In this document: positions 1 through 10,999 of the stretch, piece by piece
Layout of the letters: each line of letters starts with the position of its first letter
Position numbering within the stretch: position 1 is the stretch's first letter
Assembly (NCBI RefSeq): GCF_900156155.1
Contig: NZ_FTMD01000018.1
Coordinates: 17,973-81,972, forward strand
Direction of reading: 5' to 3'
From: Aromatoleum tolulyticum
Lineage (GTDB): Bacteria > Pseudomonadota > Gammaproteobacteria > Burkholderiales > Rhodocyclaceae
DNA length: 64,000 nucleotides
Program-made: the position numbers and the translations under genes
The notes under the pieces: model-generated
Seen by the model: the letters and a program-made list of their open reading frames with translations, nothing else
Told to the model about the DNA's origin: nothing
Database searches by the model: none

Positions 1-2
1 TC

Positions 3-1241
3 CCGGGGCTTGCGCCGGACGATCCGATGTTCGATTTCTTCCGGCGCTTCATTCCGCGCAAGCCCGAACATCCCCGCATCGATCCCGACAACAAGTCGCT
101 GGGTTCCGGCTTCATCGTGAGTGCGGACGGCTATATCCTGACCAACGCACACGTCATCGAAGGGGCGGAGGAGATCATCGTCCGCCTGGTCGACAAACGC
201 GAGTTCCGCGCGCGCGTGGTGGGGGCGGATGCGCGGTCCGATGTGGCGCTGATCAAGATCGACGCGACCGATCTGCCGCGTCTGGCGATCGGGGACCCGG
301 ACAAGCTGCAGGTTGGGGAGTGGGTGGTTGCGATCGGATCGCCCTTCGGTTTCGACCATTCGGTGACGGCCGGCATCGTCAGCGCGAAGGGGCGCAGCCT
401 GCCGGACGAGAATTTCGTGCCCTTCATCCAGACGGACGTCGCGATCAACCCCGGCAATTCGGGTGGGCCGCTGTTCAACCTCAAGGGTGAGGTGGTCGGC
501 ATCAATTCGCAGATCTACAGCCAGACCGGCGGTTTCATGGGGCTGTCGTTCGCGATCCCGATCAACCTCGCCATGGAGATCCAGGGGCAGCTCAAGTCCA
601 GCGGCCGCGTGCAGCGCGGGCGTATTGGTGTCGCCATCCAGGAAGTGACGCGCGCGCTCGCGGAGACCTTTGCATTGCCGCGTGCGGAAGGGGCGCTCGT
701 GAGCGCCGTCGAGCCGGGTGGTCCGGCGGCGAAGGCGGGCATCGAGCAGGGCGACGTGATCGTGCGTTTCGCCGGCAAGGCGGTCGAAGAGTCAAGCGAT
801 CTGCCCCGGATCGTGTCCACGAGCCGTCCCGGATCCCAGGTCAACCTGGCGCTGTACCGGGCGGGCGCACTACGCGAGATCAATATCGTGGTCGGCGAAT
901 GGACGGACGAAGGCGGTTCGCGCGCGCGCCGAAGCGAGCGCGTGCAGCCGGCGCCCAACAAGCTCGGCCTCGTGCTCGCACTGCCGACCCCGGCGCAGAA
1001 ACGCGAGCGCAACGTGGAGCACGGGCTGGTCATCGAACGGGTGCAGGGCGCCGCGGCGCGCGCCGACCTGCAGGTGGGCGACATCGTGCTCGCAATCGTG
1101 TCCGGTGGGCGCCAGATCGCGCTGAAGTCGGTGGATGGCTTTGCTCGCCAGGCTGCGGAGGTCAAGGACGGCCAGTTGGTGACCTTGCTGGTGCACCGCG
1201 GGTCCGGAACGAGCTACGTGACCCTGAGGGCGGGGGATTGA
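3..1241 (+). CDS. mucD: Periplasmic serine protease, MucD/DegQ (HtrA) family, 5' end cut by the window
   Basis: This is a trypsin-like HtrA protease that degrades or refolds misfolded envelope proteins in the periplasm. The frame is open from base 3 and the first in-frame ATG (27) falls inside mature protein, so the signal peptide and true start lie upstream. Counting from that ATG, the catalytic triad is visible as His42 (TNAHV), Asp72 (SDVAL) and Ser145 (GNSGGP). Two PDZ domains follow, at roughly 200-290 and 310-400, the usual DegQ/MucD layout. The glutaredoxin-like gene follows within 3 bases. In betaproteobacteria this gene usually ends an rpoE-mucA-mucB cluster, so sigma-E control is likely, but the promoter is outside the window. 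Confidence 0.93.
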   Translation, partial: PGLAPDDPMFDFFRRFIPRKPEHPRIDPDNKSLGSGFIVSADGYILTNAHVIEGAEEIIVRLVDKREFRARVVGADARSDVALIKIDATDLPRLAIGDPDKLQVGEWVVAIGSPFGFDHSVTAGIVSAKGRSLPDENFVPFIQTDVAINPGNSGGPLFNLKGEVVGINSQIYSQTGGFMGLSFAIPINLAMEIQGQLKSSGRVQRGRIGVAIQEVTRALAETFALPRAEGALVSAVEPGGPAAKAGIEQGDVIVRFAGKAVEESSDLPRIVSTSRPGSQVNLALYRAGALREINIVVGEWTDEGGSRARRSERVQPAPNKLGLVLALPTPAQKRERNVEHGLVIERVQGAAARADLQVGDIVLAIVSGGRQIALKSVDGFARQAAEVKDGQLVTLLVHRGSGTSYVTLRAGD

Positions 1242-1243
1242 GC

Positions 1244-1504
1244 GTGGTACGCGAGCTCACCGTCATGAGTCGCGAATGGTGTCATCTGTGTCACGATCTC
1301 GTTGACCGGTTGCTGCCCTTGGCTGCCGAACTCGGGTGGGCCGTGCGCGTCCTGGATGTCGATGCCGATCCTGTGCTGGAAGCGCGGTGGGATGAGCTGG
1401 TTCCCGTCGTCCTGGCCGGCGACACCGAGCTGTGCCATTACCACCTCGACGAGGCGGCGATCCGTGCCTATTGCGGGCGTTTTCCGCTAGAATCCGCGGC
1501 TTAG
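1244..1504 (+). CDS. Glutaredoxin-like thiol protein (86 aa)
   Basis: This is a small thioredoxin-fold protein of the DUF836/glutaredoxin-like type. I chose the GTG at 1244, three bases after the protease stop, because the first beta strand (RELTVMS) is needed before the CHLC redox motif (WCHLCHD); an ATG start at 1265 would remove that strand. The CxxC pair sits near residues 13-16, followed by a short helix, a second strand (VRVLDVDAD) and the cis-Pro-like segment LVPVVL. The gene lies between mucD and lepA, the usual position in related betaproteobacteria, and is probably co-transcribed with the protease. Its substrate is unknown. Confidence 0.8.
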   Translation: MVRELTVMSREWCHLCHDLVDRLLPLAAELGWAVRVLDVDADPVLEARWDELVPVVLAGDTELCHYHLDEAAIRAYCGRFPLESAA

Positions 1505-1558
1505 CCGATTCAACCGATTCATCCTGGGTGCCGCATGGCACCTTTATTTTGTTGGCGC

Positions 1559-3355
1559 ATGCAACACATCCGAAACTTTTCCATCATCGCCCACATCGAT
1601 CACGGCAAGTCCACGCTGGCTGATCGGCTCATCCACTATTGCGGCGGGCTCTCCGATCGCGAGATGGAGGAGCAGGTGCTCGATTCGATGGACCTCGAAC
1701 GCGAGCGCGGGATCACGATCAAGGCGCAGACGGCCGCTCTGCAGTACAAGGCGAAGGATGGTCAGGTCTACAACCTGAACTTGATCGACACGCCGGGGCA
1801 TGTGGACTTCTCCTACGAGGTGAGCCGTTCGCTGTCGGCCTGCGAGGGCGCGCTGCTCGTGGTCGATGCGTCGCAGGGTGTCGAGGCGCAGACGGTCGCG
1901 AACTGCTACACGGCGATCGAGCAGAATGTCGAGGTCGTACCGGTCCTGAACAAGATCGACCTCCCCGCGGCGGATCCGGACAACGCGCGCCAGGAAATCG
2001 AGGACGTGATCGGCGTCGATGCGTCCGAGGCCGTGCTGTGTTCGGCGAAGACGGGGCTGGGCATCGAGGACGTGCTCGAGACCGTCGTGCGCCGCGTCCC
2101 GCCGCCCAAGGGCGATCCCGCGGCGCCGCTGAAGGCGTTGATCATCGACTCGTGGTTCGACAATTACGTCGGTGTCGTGATGCTGGTGCGCGTCGTGGAC
2201 GGCGTGCTGCGGCCGAAGGACCGCATCCTCCTGATGGCGAACGGTGCCCAGTATCCGTGCGACCAGGTCGGCGTGTTCACTCCGCGCTCGGTTCCGCGTA
2301 CTGAATTGTCCGCTGGCGAGGTGGGCTTCATCATCGCCGGCATCAAGGAACTGCAGGCGGCGAAAGTGGGTGACACCGTGACCCTCGCGAGCCGTCCGGC
2401 GGTCGAACCGCTGCCCGGCTTCAAGGAGATCAAGCCGCAGGTGTTCGCCGGCCTGTATCCGGTCGAGTCGAGCGAGTACGACCAGTTGCGCGATTCGCTG
2501 GAGAAGCTGCGCCTGAACGACGCCTCGCTGCAGTTCGAGCCGGAAGTCTCGCAGGCGCTGGGCTTCGGTTTCCGCTGCGGCTTCCTTGGCCTGCTGCACA
2601 TGGACATCGTGCAGGAGCGCCTCGAACGCGAATTCGACATGAACCTCATCACCACTGCGCCGACCGTCGTGTATGAGGTGGTGATGAACAGCGGTGAAGT
2701 GATTCATGTCGAGAATCCTTCCAAACTGCCCGACCTGTCGAAAGTTGCGGAGATTCGCGAGCCCATCATCACGGCGACGATCTTCATGCCGCAGGAATAT
2801 GTCGGTCCGGTGATCACGCTGTGCAACCTGAAGCGCGGCGTGCAGGTCGATATGCGCTACCACGGCCGCCAGGTGCAACTGATCTACGACCTGCCGATGA
2901 ACGAAGTGGTGATGGACTTCTTCGACAAGCTGAAGTCGGTGTCGCGCGGCTACGCGTCGCTGGACTATGAGTTCAAGGAGTACCGTGCGGCCGATCTCGT
3001 GAAGCTCGACATGATGGTCGGCGGCGAGAAGGTCGATGCGCTGTCGGTGATCGTGCACCGCGCCTCGGCACAGTATCGCGGGCGTGAAGTGGCGGCGAAG
3101 CTGCGTTCGCTGATTCCGCGCCAGATGTTCGACGTCGCCGTCCAGGCAGCGATCGGCTCGCACATCATTGCGCGCGAGACCATCAAGGCGCTGCGCAAGA
3201 ACGTGCTCGCGAAGTGCTATGGCGGCGACATCTCGCGCAAGAAGAAACTGCTCGAGAAACAGAAGGAAGGCAAGAAGCGCATGAAACAGGTCGGCAACGT
3301 CGAAATTCCGCAGGAGGCCTTCCTCTCCGTGCTGCGGGTGGACGAAGGCAAATAA
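1559..3355 (+). CDS. lepA: Elongation factor 4 (LepA), ribosome back-translocase GTPase
   Basis: LepA is a translational GTPase that binds stalled or mistranslocated ribosomes. The 598 residues match the family length when started at ATG 1559 ([19 protein letters not shown]). An in-frame ATG at 1535 would add eight atypical residues. The G1 motif AHIDHGKST is at 11-19, followed by switch region [10 protein letters not shown]3 DTPGHVDF and G4 NKIDLPAAD, then domains II and III and the LepA-specific C-terminal domain. lepB follows after 52 bases, the classic lepA-lepB arrangement. Confidence 0.97.
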   Translation: MQHIRNFSIIAHIDHGKSTLADRLIHYCGGLSDREMEEQVLDSMDLERERGITIKAQTAALQYKAKDGQVYNLNLIDTPGHVDFSYEVSRSLSACEGALLVVDASQGVEAQTVANCYTAIEQNVEVVPVLNKIDLPAADPDNARQEIEDVIGVDASEAVLCSAKTGLGIEDVLETVVRRVPPPKGDPAAPLKALIIDSWFDNYVGVVMLVRVVDGVLRPKDRILLMANGAQYPCDQVGVFTPRSVPRTELSAGEVGFIIAGIKELQAAKVGDTVTLASRPAVEPLPGFKEIKPQVFAGLYPVESSEYDQLRDSLEKLRLNDASLQFEPEVSQALGFGFRCGFLGLLHMDIVQERLEREFDMNLITTAPTVVYEVVMNSGEVIHVENPSKLPDLSKVAEIREPIITATIFMPQEYVGPVITLCNLKRGVQVDMRYHGRQVQLIYDLPMNEVVMDFFDKLKSVSRGYASLDYEFKEYRAADLVKLDMMVGGEKVDALSVIVHRASAQYRGREVAAKLRSLIPRQMFDVAVQAAIGSHIIARETIKALRKNVLAKCYGGDISRKKKLLEKQKEGKKRMKQVGNVEIPQEAFLSVLRVDEGK

Positions 3356-3407
3356 GCGGCGGGGCCTTGCGCCGCGCTGCGTTGAATCGCGACGAAACGG
3401 AGTCTGT

Positions 3408-4196
3408 GTGAATTTTGCGCTGGTGTTGTTCCTGCTGCTGGTGGCAACGGCGATCCTTTGGGGCATCGACCACTTCTACGCGAAGAAGCGTCGCTCTCCC
3501 GGTGCCCCCTCGCCATGGTGGGTCGAGTACGGTGCCAGTTTCTTTCCGGTGATCCTGATCGTGTTCGGCCTGCGCTCGTTCATTGTCGAGCCGTTCAAGA
3601 TTCCGTCCGGGTCGATGATTCCGACGCTGCTCGTCGGTGATTTCATCCTCGTGAACAAGTGGACCTACGGCATTCGCCTGCCGGTGATCAACAAGAAGAT
3701 CGTCGAGGTGAATTCGCCCAAGCGCGGCGACGTGATGGTGTTCCGCTATCCTGCCGATCCGTCGATGGATTACATCAAGCGCGTCGTGGGACTTCCGGGC
3801 GACAGGATCGAGTACATCGACAAGCGCCTGCGCATCAATGGCGAAGCGGTGCCGATCGCGCCGCAGGACGATTACCTCCATCCGGATCGCCTGTACTACT
3901 CGCCGCGTTTCCTGGAAAAACTGGGTGCCGTCGAGCATTCGGTATTGATCGAGCGTGACGTGCCGCCCTTCGTGCCGCAGGTACTCGATTATCCGCGTCG
4001 CGAGAACTGCACCTATACTACGGCCGGCGTGCGTTGCACCGTACCCGAAGGGCATTACTTCGTGATGGGCGACAACCGCGACGCGAGCAGCGACAGCCGC
4101 GTCTGGGGATTCGTTCCGGATGAGAACATCGTCGGCAGGGCGTTCTTCATCTGGTTCAACTTCAACGACATGAAACGGATTGGCGGGTTCCACTGA
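3408..4196 (+). CDS. lepB: Signal peptidase I (LepB)
   Basis: LepB is an inner-membrane endopeptidase that removes signal peptides from exported preproteins. The start is GTG 3408 with a CGGAG ribosome site five bases upstream. There are two N-terminal membrane segments, about 2-20 and 44-60. The Ser/Lys dyad is visible as Ser69 in PSGSMIPTL and Lys124 in YIKRVVGLPGD. The C-terminal box MGDNRDASSDSR is intact. At 262 aa it is within family range. The DUF4845 gene follows 12 bases later. Confidence 0.96.
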   Translation: MNFALVLFLLLVATAILWGIDHFYAKKRRSPGAPSPWWVEYGASFFPVILIVFGLRSFIVEPFKIPSGSMIPTLLVGDFILVNKWTYGIRLPVINKKIVEVNSPKRGDVMVFRYPADPSMDYIKRVVGLPGDRIEYIDKRLRINGEAVPIAPQDDYLHPDRLYYSPRFLEKLGAVEHSVLIERDVPPFVPQVLDYPRRENCTYTTAGVRCTVPEGHYFVMGDNRDASSDSRVWGFVPDENIVGRAFFIWFNFNDMKRIGGFH

Positions 4197-4208
4197 TACG
4201 GAGACGGC

Positions 4209-4574
4209 ATGCGGATGAAGAAATGGCAACAGGGCGTGAGCCCTATCAGCGTACTGGTTGTCGGCGGGCTTCTCGGCTTCGTGCTGTTGATCGGCTTTCG
4301 TGCCGTTCCGGCAGTAAACGAGTACTTTGCGATCCAGCGCATCATTAACAAGGTGGCCGATGAGGGCGACGGCGGGGCGTCGATCGCCGACATGCGCAGG
4401 AGTTTCGAGCGCCGCGGCCAGATCGACGACGTGGTCACGGTGACCGGTGCGGACCTCGATATCAGGAAGGATGGCGGCAAGGTCGTCATCGACGTCGAGT
4501 ATTCCCGCAAGGTCCCGGTGGTGACCAACGTCAGCCTGCTGATCGACTTCAAAGCGACGACGACTGGAAGATAG
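4209..4574 (+). CDS. DUF4845 membrane-anchored protein
   Basis: This is a 121-residue protein of unknown function. It has one N-terminal membrane segment at about 14-32 ([16 protein letters not shown]) followed by a soluble alpha/beta region. The start ATG 4209 is preceded by GGAG at five bases. It sits between lepB and rnc in betaproteobacteria and gammaproteobacteria, and its stop overlaps the rnc start by one base. The pilin-like fold suggestion for the family is weak, so I assign no role. Confidence 0.85.
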   Translation: MRMKKWQQGVSPISVLVVGGLLGFVLLIGFRAVPAVNEYFAIQRIINKVADEGDGGASIADMRRSFERRGQIDDVVTVTGADLDIRKDGGKVVIDVEYSRKVPVVTNVSLLIDFKATTTGR

Positions 4575-5251
4575 TGGCCGCCAACCTGGATCGCCTTCAG
4601 CGGAGCGTCGGATATCAGTTCACGGACCGCGCGCTGCTGGAGCAGGCTCTCACGCACCGCAGCTTCGGGCTGCCCAATAACGAGCGTCTGGAGTTCCTCG
4701 GCGACAGCATCCTGAATTGCGTCGTCGCGATCGCGCTGTTCGAGCGTTTCGGCGAGTTGCGCGAAGGCGAGATGTCACGTCTGCGGGCCTCGCTGGTGTG
4801 CCAGGACGGCCTGCATGGCATTGCCCGCGAACTCGATCTCGGCGAGTACCTGCGCCTGGGCGAGGGGGAATTGAAGAGCGGCGGGTTCCGTCGGCCCTCC
4901 ATCCTCGCCGACGCACTCGAAGCCATGTTCGCGGCAGTCTTTCTCGACCAGGGTTTCGACGCGGCGAAGACGGTGATCGATCGTCTGTATGCGCCGCTGA
5001 TCGCAGCCATCGATCCCCGCGTGGCAGCCAAGGATCCGAAGACCGCACTGCAGGAATACCTGCAGGGGCGCAAGATGGCGCTGCCCACCTACACGACGGT
5101 GAAGGTGCATGGCGAGGCGCACGCGCAGGAATTCGAGGTCACCTGCGAGGTCAACGCGCTGAAGATCCGTACCACCGGGCGGGGCGCGAGCCGTCGCGCC
5201 GCCGAGCAACAGTCGGCCGAGAATGCGCTGGCGCAGTTGAGGAAGTCATGA
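4574..5251 (+). CDS. rnc: Ribonuclease III
   Basis: RNase III is a double-strand-specific endoribonuclease that processes rRNA precursors and some mRNAs. The start is GTG 4574, which overlaps the previous stop by one base, so translation is probably coupled. The signature NERLEFLGD holds Glu37, Glu40 and Asp44, and the second acidic pair is Asp113/Glu116 in [10 protein letters not shown]-terminal double-stranded RNA-binding domain occupies about 150-225 ([18 protein letters not shown]). At 225 aa the length is normal. It overlaps era by four bases. Confidence 0.97.
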   Translation: MAANLDRLQRSVGYQFTDRALLEQALTHRSFGLPNNERLEFLGDSILNCVVAIALFERFGELREGEMSRLRASLVCQDGLHGIARELDLGEYLRLGEGELKSGGFRRPSILADALEAMFAAVFLDQGFDAAKTVIDRLYAPLIAAIDPRVAAKDPKTALQEYLQGRKMALPTYTTVKVHGEAHAQEFEVTCEVNALKIRTTGRGASRRAAEQQSAENALAQLRKS

Positions 5252-6174
5252 ACGAGAATATCGGCCCGGAAAACGGGCCTGCCGCAGCGCCCGAAGGATT
5301 TCGCACGGGCTTCGTCGCCATCGTCGGGCGGCCCAACGTCGGCAAATCGACGCTGCTGAACCGCCTGATCGGGCAGAAGATCAGCATCGTTTCGCGCAAG
5401 GCGCAGACGACGCGGCATCGCGTGACGGGCATCCTGACCAACGATGACGCGCAGTTCGTCTTCGTCGATACGCCGGGTTTCCAGACCAAGCATCGCAACG
5501 CGCTCAACCGTTCGATGAACCGGACGGTGTCGCAGGTGCTCGCCGACGTCGATCTCGTGCTCTTCGTGATCGAGGCCGGCCGCTTCGGCGAGGACGACCG
5601 CAAGGTGGTCGAGGTGCTGCCGCAGGAAGGGAAGGTGGTCCTCGTCATCAACAAGGTCGATCGGCTTGCCGACAAGAGCCAGTTGCTGCCCTTCATCGCG
5701 CGCGTGAAGGACGTGTACCCGTTCACCGAGATCGTGCCGCTCAGCGCCGAGCGGGGGACCAACGTCGAACAACTGCTCAAGGCGGTGACGCCGCTCCTGC
5801 CCGAGGGCGCGCCGATGTACGGCGAGGATGAGATCACCGACCGCAGCGAGCGTTTCCTCGCAGCCGAGTTCCTGCGCGAGAAGCTCTTCCGCCTCCTCGG
5901 GGACGAACTGCCCTACGGCATCGCGGTCGAGATCGAGAAGTTCGAAACGGAAGGCAATCTGCGTCGCATCCACGCGGCGGTCGTCGTCGACCGTGCCAGT
6001 CACAAGGCGATCGTCATCGGTAGGGGCGGCGAGCAGTTGAAGCGCATCGCCTCGGAGGCGCGCGTGGAGCTGGAGCAGTTGTTCGACGGCAAGGTCTTTC
6101 TCGAGGTGTGGGTCAAGGTCAAGAGCGGCTGGGCGGATGACGAGCGCGCGCTCAAGAGCCTGGGCTACGAATAA
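5248..6174 (+). CDS. era: GTPase Era
   Basis: Era is a GTPase that binds the 3' end of 16S rRNA and helps 30S maturation. Starting at ATG 5248 (ATGA overlap with rnc) gives 308 aa. The P-loop GRPNVGKS is at 27-34; G2, G3 DTPGF and G4 NKVD are present. The C-terminal KH domain carries [10 protein letters not shown] near 258-267. The rnc-era-recO order is conserved across proteobacteria. Confidence 0.97.
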   Translation: MNENIGPENGPAAAPEGFRTGFVAIVGRPNVGKSTLLNRLIGQKISIVSRKAQTTRHRVTGILTNDDAQFVFVDTPGFQTKHRNALNRSMNRTVSQVLADVDLVLFVIEAGRFGEDDRKVVEVLPQEGKVVLVINKVDRLADKSQLLPFIARVKDVYPFTEIVPLSAERGTNVEQLLKAVTPLLPEGAPMYGEDEITDRSERFLAAEFLREKLFRLLGDELPYGIAVEIEKFETEGNLRRIHAAVVVDRASHKAIVIGRGGEQLKRIASEARVELEQLFDGKVFLEVWVKVKSGWADDERALKSLGYE

Positions 6175-6195
6175 GGCCTGCGGGCGCATGCCGTC

Positions 6196-6918
6196 GTGAG
6201 CCAGAAGCAGCGCGTCGACCAGCAGCCCGGTTTCGTCCTGCATACACACCCCTGGCGCGAGACCAGCCTCATCGTCGAAGTCTTCTCGCGCGATCACGGT
6301 CGCGTCGCAGTGGTCGCCAAGGGCGCGCGGCGTCCGATGTCGGCGCTGCGCGGCGTCATCATGGCGTTTCAGCCGTTGCTGCTGGACTGGTCCGGTGGCG
6401 GCGAGATGAAGACGCTTGTGCGCGCCGAGCGCTGCGGCGGACAGCCCTTGCTGGCGGGGCGCGCGCTGATGTGCGGTTACTACCTGAACGAGCTGCTCGT
6501 GCGCCTGACCGCCCGCGAGGATCCGCATGCCGCGCTGTTCGATGCGTACGCACGTGCGATTGCGACCCTTGGCCGCGGCGAGCCGCAGGAGCCAGTCCTT
6601 CGTCGCTTCGAGCTCGCGCTGCTGCGCGAGCTCGGCTACGGCATCGGTCTCGCGTCGGACAGCGACTCGGGCGCGCCGCTCGATCCCCGTGCCGACTACG
6701 TCTATATAATCGAGCGCGGTCCGGTGCCGCTACCGGAGGACGCGGGGGATCTGCCGGCGACGAGCGGGCAGACCCTGCTCGACATGGAGCGCGACGATTT
6801 TTCCCGCCCCGAAACGCTGGTCCAGAGCAAGACCTTGCTTCGTATGCTGATCAATCATTACCTCGGCGGGCAGATCCTGCAGTCGCGCCGGGTTCTAAAG
6901 GAGTTGCTGGAGCTGTGA
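6196..6918 (+). CDS. recO: DNA repair protein RecO
   Basis: RecO is a recombination mediator that, with RecR, loads RecA onto SSB-coated DNA. At 240 aa with start GTG 6196 it has the N-terminal OB fold (GFVLHTHPWRETSLIVEVF) and the helical C-terminal domain with the family segment LQSRRVLKELLEL at the end. The nearby ATG at 6188 is out of frame. The stop overlaps the pdxJ start by four bases. Confidence 0.94.
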   Translation: MSQKQRVDQQPGFVLHTHPWRETSLIVEVFSRDHGRVAVVAKGARRPMSALRGVIMAFQPLLLDWSGGGEMKTLVRAERCGGQPLLAGRALMCGYYLNELLVRLTAREDPHAALFDAYARAIATLGRGEPQEPVLRRFELALLRELGYGIGLASDSDSGAPLDPRADYVYIIERGPVPLPEDAGDLPATSGQTLLDMERDDFSRPETLVQSKTLLRMLINHYLGGQILQSRRVLKELLEL

Positions 6919-7670
6919 TCGAACTCGGCGTGAATATCGACCACGTGGCGACGCTGCGCCAGGCGCGCCGCACCTGGGAGCCGGACCCGGCATGGGCGGC
7001 CGTGGAGGCGCATCTCGGCGGTGCGGATGGCATCACCGTGCATCTGCGCGAGGATCGGCGCCACATCCAGGACGAGGACGTGCGCAGACTGCGCGAGCTC
7101 ACGCAGGTCAAGCTGAACCTCGAGATGGCCGCGACCGACGAAATGGTCGGGATCGCGTGCCGCCTGAAGCCGGAGATGGCGATGCTGGTGCCGGAGGGGC
7201 GGCACGAGGTGACGACCGAAGGCGGCCTCGATGTCGTCGCCCAGGAGGCGCGGTTGACGAGCGTCGTGGGGCGGCTGGCCGACGCCGGGATCGTCACGAG
7301 CGTGTTCATCGATGCGGAGATTGCGCAGGTCGAGGCCGCCGCGCGCATCGGCGCGCGCGTGTGCGAGATCCACACCGGACCTTATGCGCATGCCTTCCAC
7401 AATGCCGGACGGGACGCCGAGAGCGCGTCCGTGCTCGCGGAAATCGCGAAGGTGCGCGAGGCGGGTGACGCGATCCGTGGCCTGGGCATGCGCTTCAACG
7501 CCGGCCACGCCCTCAACTTCTACAACGTGCAGCCGATCGCACGGCTCGCAGGCGTGCGCGAACTGCACATCGGCCACGCTATCGTCAGCCGGGCGGTGTT
7601 CGCCGGTATGCGCGAGGCGGTGCGCGAGATGAAGCGCCTGATGCGCGAGGCCGCGGGGCAGGGCTGCTGA
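6915..7670 (+). CDS. pdxJ: Pyridoxine 5'-phosphate synthase
   Basis: PdxJ condenses 1-deoxyxylulose 5-phosphate with 3-amino-1-hydroxyacetone phosphate to give pyridoxine 5'-phosphate in the DXP-dependent B6 pathway. The start is GTG 6915 within GTGA, overlapping recO, and gives 251 aa. Family markers are LGVNIDHVATLRQAR at the N-terminus, the HLREDRRHI loop and the FNAGHALNF segment near the C-terminus. The recO-pdxJ-acpS order is conserved. Confidence 0.96.
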   Translation: MIELGVNIDHVATLRQARRTWEPDPAWAAVEAHLGGADGITVHLREDRRHIQDEDVRRLRELTQVKLNLEMAATDEMVGIACRLKPEMAMLVPEGRHEVTTEGGLDVVAQEARLTSVVGRLADAGIVTSVFIDAEIAQVEAAARIGARVCEIHTGPYAHAFHNAGRDAESASVLAEIAKVREAGDAIRGLGMRFNAGHALNFYNVQPIARLAGVRELHIGHAIVSRAVFAGMREAVREMKRLMREAAGQGC

Positions 7671-7680
7671 GCGACGCAGG

Positions 7681-8061
7681 ATGATTCACGGGATCGGTAC
7701 GGACATCGTTCAGATCGCCCGCCTGGGCGCTGCGCTGGAGCGCAATGGCGAGCGTTTCGCCGCGCGCATCCTTGCGGCCGGCGAGGAGCGCGAAGGCTTC
7801 CGGGCGAGTCGCGATCCGGCCCGATTCCTCGCCAAGCGTTTTGCCGCCAAGGAGGCGTTCGGCAAGGCTCTGGGCACGGGCGTTGCGGTCCCGGCAACCC
7901 TGCACGCGGTGCGGGTCGGGCATGACGAACTCGGCAAGCCGGTCTACCTCTTTGACGACGGACTTGCCACCTACATGCGGGAGCGCGGACTGACTGCGCA
8001 CCTGAGCCTGAGCGACGAAACCGATTACGTGGTCGCGTTTGCGCTGATCGAGAAACCATGA
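7681..8061 (+). CDS. acpS: Holo-[acyl-carrier-protein] synthase
   Basis: AcpS transfers 4'-phosphopantetheine from CoA to apo-ACP. It is 126 aa. The Mg-binding residues are Asp8 in GIGTDIV and Glu58 in [15 protein letters not shown]. It follows pdxJ by 10 bases and overlaps nagZ by four (ATGA). Confidence 0.96.
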   Translation: MIHGIGTDIVQIARLGAALERNGERFAARILAAGEEREGFRASRDPARFLAKRFAAKEAFGKALGTGVAVPATLHAVRVGHDELGKPVYLFDDGLATYMRERGLTAHLSLSDETDYVVAFALIEKP

Positions 8062-9125
8062 ATTCGACAACTCAAGACAAGCTGCACCTGCCGCTCGGGC
8101 CGGTGATGCTCGACGTCGCGGGCACCGCGCTCACCGACGAGGAGCGCGAACGCTTGTGCGATCCGCTGGTCGGCGGTGTGATCCTGTTCGCGCGCAACTT
8201 CACCGGTTCGGAGCAACTCTCGGCGCTGACGGCCGAGATCCACGCGTTGCGAGATCCGGCCCTCGTGATCGCGGTCGATCACGAAGGGGGGCGCGTGCAG
8301 CGCTTCCGCACCGACGGCTTCACGCGTCTGCCGTCGATGCGGCGGCTCGGACAACTGTGGGCACAAGACCACGTCGCCGCGCTGGACGCGGCACGCGCGG
8401 TCGGCTACGTGCTTGCGTCCGAACTGCTGGCTCACGGCGTGGACCTCAGCTTTGCGCCCGTGCTGGACCTCGATTACGGCTGCAGCCGGGTGATCGGGGA
8501 CCGCTCCTTCCATCGCGATCCGCAGGTGGCGGCGTCGCTCGCGCAGGCTCTCGCCGCCGGTATGGCCGAGGCCGGGATGGGCTGCGTGGGCAAGCACTTC
8601 CCGGGACATGGTTTCGTCGAGGCCGATTCGCACCTCGAAATCCCGGTCGACGAGCGCGACTTCGACGCGATCTGGAACGAGGACATCGTCCCCTACCGCC
8701 ATCGCATCGGACGGCAGCTCTCGGGTGTGATGCCGGCGCACGTCATCTATCCGAAGGTCGATCCGAATCCGGCGGGCTTTTCGCCCTTCTGGCTGCAGGA
8801 CGTGTTGCGCGGACGCGTCGGCTTCAAGGGCGTCGTGTTCAGCGACGACCTGACGATGGAGGGGGCAGCCGTGGCCGGCGACATCCTCGCGCGTGCCAAG
8901 GCGGCCTATGCAGCCGGCTGCGACATGGTGCTGGTGTGCAATCGCCCGGATCTGGCTGCCGATCTGCTGGACCGCTGGGTTCCCGAGGTGCAGCCCGAGA
9001 GTCGCGCACGCATCGGTGCCTTGCGCGCGCGTCCGCAGTTCTGCGATCCCTTCTCGCTCGAACTGAGTCCGGTCTATCAGCAGGCGCGCGGGACGGTCGC
9101 CGAGATTCCCGCAGAGCTCGCCTGA
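8058..9125 (+). CDS. nagZ: Beta-N-acetylhexosaminidase NagZ
   Basis: NagZ is a cytoplasmic GH3 glycosidase that removes GlcNAc from anhydromuropeptides in cell-wall recycling. It is 355 aa. Visible are [12 protein letters not shown] at about 72-83, the catalytic loop KHFPGHG at 179-185 and the nucleophile region [10 protein letters not shown]. There is no signal peptide, as expected for a cytoplasmic enzyme. Translation is probably coupled to acpS through the ATGA overlap. Confidence 0.95.
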   Translation: MNSTTQDKLHLPLGPVMLDVAGTALTDEERERLCDPLVGGVILFARNFTGSEQLSALTAEIHALRDPALVIAVDHEGGRVQRFRTDGFTRLPSMRRLGQLWAQDHVAALDAARAVGYVLASELLAHGVDLSFAPVLDLDYGCSRVIGDRSFHRDPQVAASLAQALAAGMAEAGMGCVGKHFPGHGFVEADSHLEIPVDERDFDAIWNEDIVPYRHRIGRQLSGVMPAHVIYPKVDPNPAGFSPFWLQDVLRGRVGFKGVVFSDDLTMEGAAVAGDILARAKAAYAAGCDMVLVCNRPDLAADLLDRWVPEVQPESRARIGALRARPQFCDPFSLELSPVYQQARGTVAEIPAELA

Positions 9126-9154
9126 GTCTTCATCCGGTTCCGAGTCCGCCGGCA

Positions 9155-10966
9155 ATGACCGATCCCGCCGCGCCTTTCGATGCCAAGGCCTTCCTGAAGA
9201 CGGTGCCCGAGGAACCCGGCGTCTATCGCATGATAGGCGCCGAGGAACGGGTGCTGTACGTCGGCAAGGCCAAGAATCTCAAGCGGCGGGTGTCGAGCTA
9301 CTTCCTGCGCACGCAGCCCAGTCCGCGCATCGCACTGATGGTCGCGCAGATCCAGCGCGTCGACGTGACGGCGACGCGTTCGGAGGCCGAGGCGCTGATC
9401 CTCGAAAACAACCTCATCAAGAGTCTGGCGCCGCGCTACAACATCCTGTTTCGCGACGACAAGTCATATCCGTACATCGAACTCTCCGGCGACGGGTTTC
9501 CGCGCCTGGCCTACCATCGGGGAGCCTTCGCGAAAGGCGCGCGGTACTTCGGACCCTTTCCGAACGCTTACGCCGTGCGCGAGAGCATCCATCTGCTGCA
9601 GAAGACCTTCCAGCTGCGCACCTGCGAGAACTCGGTGTTCCAGAATCGTTCGCGCCCGTGCCTGTTGCACCAGATCAAGCGCTGCACGGCACCCTGCGTC
9701 GGCCTGATCGACCGTGACGACTACGCCGCCGACGTGAAGCTCGCGGCGCGCTTCCTGGACGGGCGCGCGTCCGAGGTCATCGACGACCTGAGCGCGCGCA
9801 TGCATGCCGCCTCCGAGCGCCTCGCGTTCGAGGAAGCGGCGGCGATCCGCGACCAGGTGCGCGTGCTGCAGGCCGTGTTGCAGCGGCAGTATGTCGACAG
9901 CCGCAGGGACGAGGACGTCGACATCATCGCCGCGGTCGAGGAGGGCGGGCTGACCTGCGTGAATATCGCGATGGTGCGTGGCGGCCGGCACCTTGGCGAC
10001 CGTCCGCAATTCCCGAGCGCTGCAGCAGGCTGCGGTGCCCTGGACGGTGCGCTGGCCTTCGTCGAGCAGCATTACCGCGACCACGGCATGCCGGCGCGGC
10101 TGCTGCTCGATGTCCCGCTGGAGCCGGTCAAGGCCCTGATGGCGGAGATCAGTGACAAGCCTTGCGCCCTGGTGACGCCGCGCAGCGCCGCCGAAAAGGC
10201 GTGGATGGAGATGGCGGAGAACAATGCGCGCCTCGCCATCCTCGCCCGCGCGCGTGACACGGGGCGCAGCGAGGCGCGTCTGGAGGCGCTGCGCGAGGTG
10301 CTGGACCTGCCGGAGGCGCCGCGCCGCGTCGAATGCTTCGACATCAGCCACACGATGGGCGAGGCGACGGTCGCGTCCTGTGTCGTGTGCGTCGATGGGG
10401 CGATGAAGAATTCCGAATATCGTCGCTACAACATCGCCGGCATCACCGGCGGCGACGACTTCGCGGCGATGCGGCAGGTACTGGAGCGCCGCTACGGCAA
10501 GGTCGCCGCGGGTGAGGGGCTGTGCCCCGACCTGATCCTGATCGACGGCGGCAAGGGGCAGGTGAGTTCTGCACTCGAAGTGCTGACCGAGGTCGGGCTC
10601 GAGTCGATCGCGATGGTCGGCGTCGCCAAGGGCGTGGAGCGCAAGCCGGGCCTCGAGACGCTGATCTTCCCTGACGGGCGCGCTCCGCTGAATCTCGCGT
10701 CGGATCATCCCGCACTACACCTGATCCAGGAAATTCGCGACGAGGCGCACCGTTTTGCGATCACAGGCCACCGCGCGCGCCGGGCGAAGGCGCGCATCGG
10801 CTCGCGCCTCGAGGATATTCCCGGCGTCGGTGCGACCCGGCGGCGCAACCTGCTCGCGACCTTCGGCGGGCTCGACGGCGTGCGTGCCGCCACGGTCGAG
10901 GATCTATGCCGCGTCGATGGGGTGAGCCGAAAGCTCGCCGAAGCGATATACAATGCGTTGCACTAG
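9155..10966 (+). CDS. uvrC: Excinuclease ABC subunit C
   Basis: UvrC makes both incisions in nucleotide excision repair with UvrAB. I placed the start at ATG 9155, giving 603 aa. The frame stays open far upstream through nagZ, but that is antiphase coding. The N-terminal GIY-YIG nuclease begins [22 protein letters not shown]. The UVR motif is near 200-235, the RNase H-like C-terminal nuclease holds [10 protein letters not shown] and [10 protein letters not shown], and a helix-hairpin-helix pair ([13 protein letters not shown]) ends the protein. pgsA follows 33 bases later. Confidence 0.97.
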   Translation: MTDPAAPFDAKAFLKTVPEEPGVYRMIGAEERVLYVGKAKNLKRRVSSYFLRTQPSPRIALMVAQIQRVDVTATRSEAEALILENNLIKSLAPRYNILFRDDKSYPYIELSGDGFPRLAYHRGAFAKGARYFGPFPNAYAVRESIHLLQKTFQLRTCENSVFQNRSRPCLLHQIKRCTAPCVGLIDRDDYAADVKLAARFLDGRASEVIDDLSARMHAASERLAFEEAAAIRDQVRVLQAVLQRQYVDSRRDEDVDIIAAVEEGGLTCVNIAMVRGGRHLGDRPQFPSAAAGCGALDGALAFVEQHYRDHGMPARLLLDVPLEPVKALMAEISDKPCALVTPRSAAEKAWMEMAENNARLAILARARDTGRSEARLEALREVLDLPEAPRRVECFDISHTMGEATVASCVVCVDGAMKNSEYRRYNIAGITGGDDFAAMRQVLERRYGKVAAGEGLCPDLILIDGGKGQVSSALEVLTEVGLESIAMVGVAKGVERKPGLETLIFPDGRAPLNLASDHPALHLIQEIRDEAHRFAITGHRARRAKARIGSRLEDIPGVGATRRRNLLATFGGLDGVRAATVEDLCRVDGVSRKLAEAIYNALH

Positions 10967-10999
10967 CCATGCATTTGTCGCATTTCCGTCATCTTCTCA

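Noticed and set aside
1505..1521. Tandem CCGATTCA repeat before lepA
   Set aside because: Only two eight-base copies; most likely chance or slippage with no clear function.
1544..3466. A 640-codon minus-strand frame over lepA
   Set aside because: Antisense to a highly conserved gene; His/Arg-rich shadow composition.
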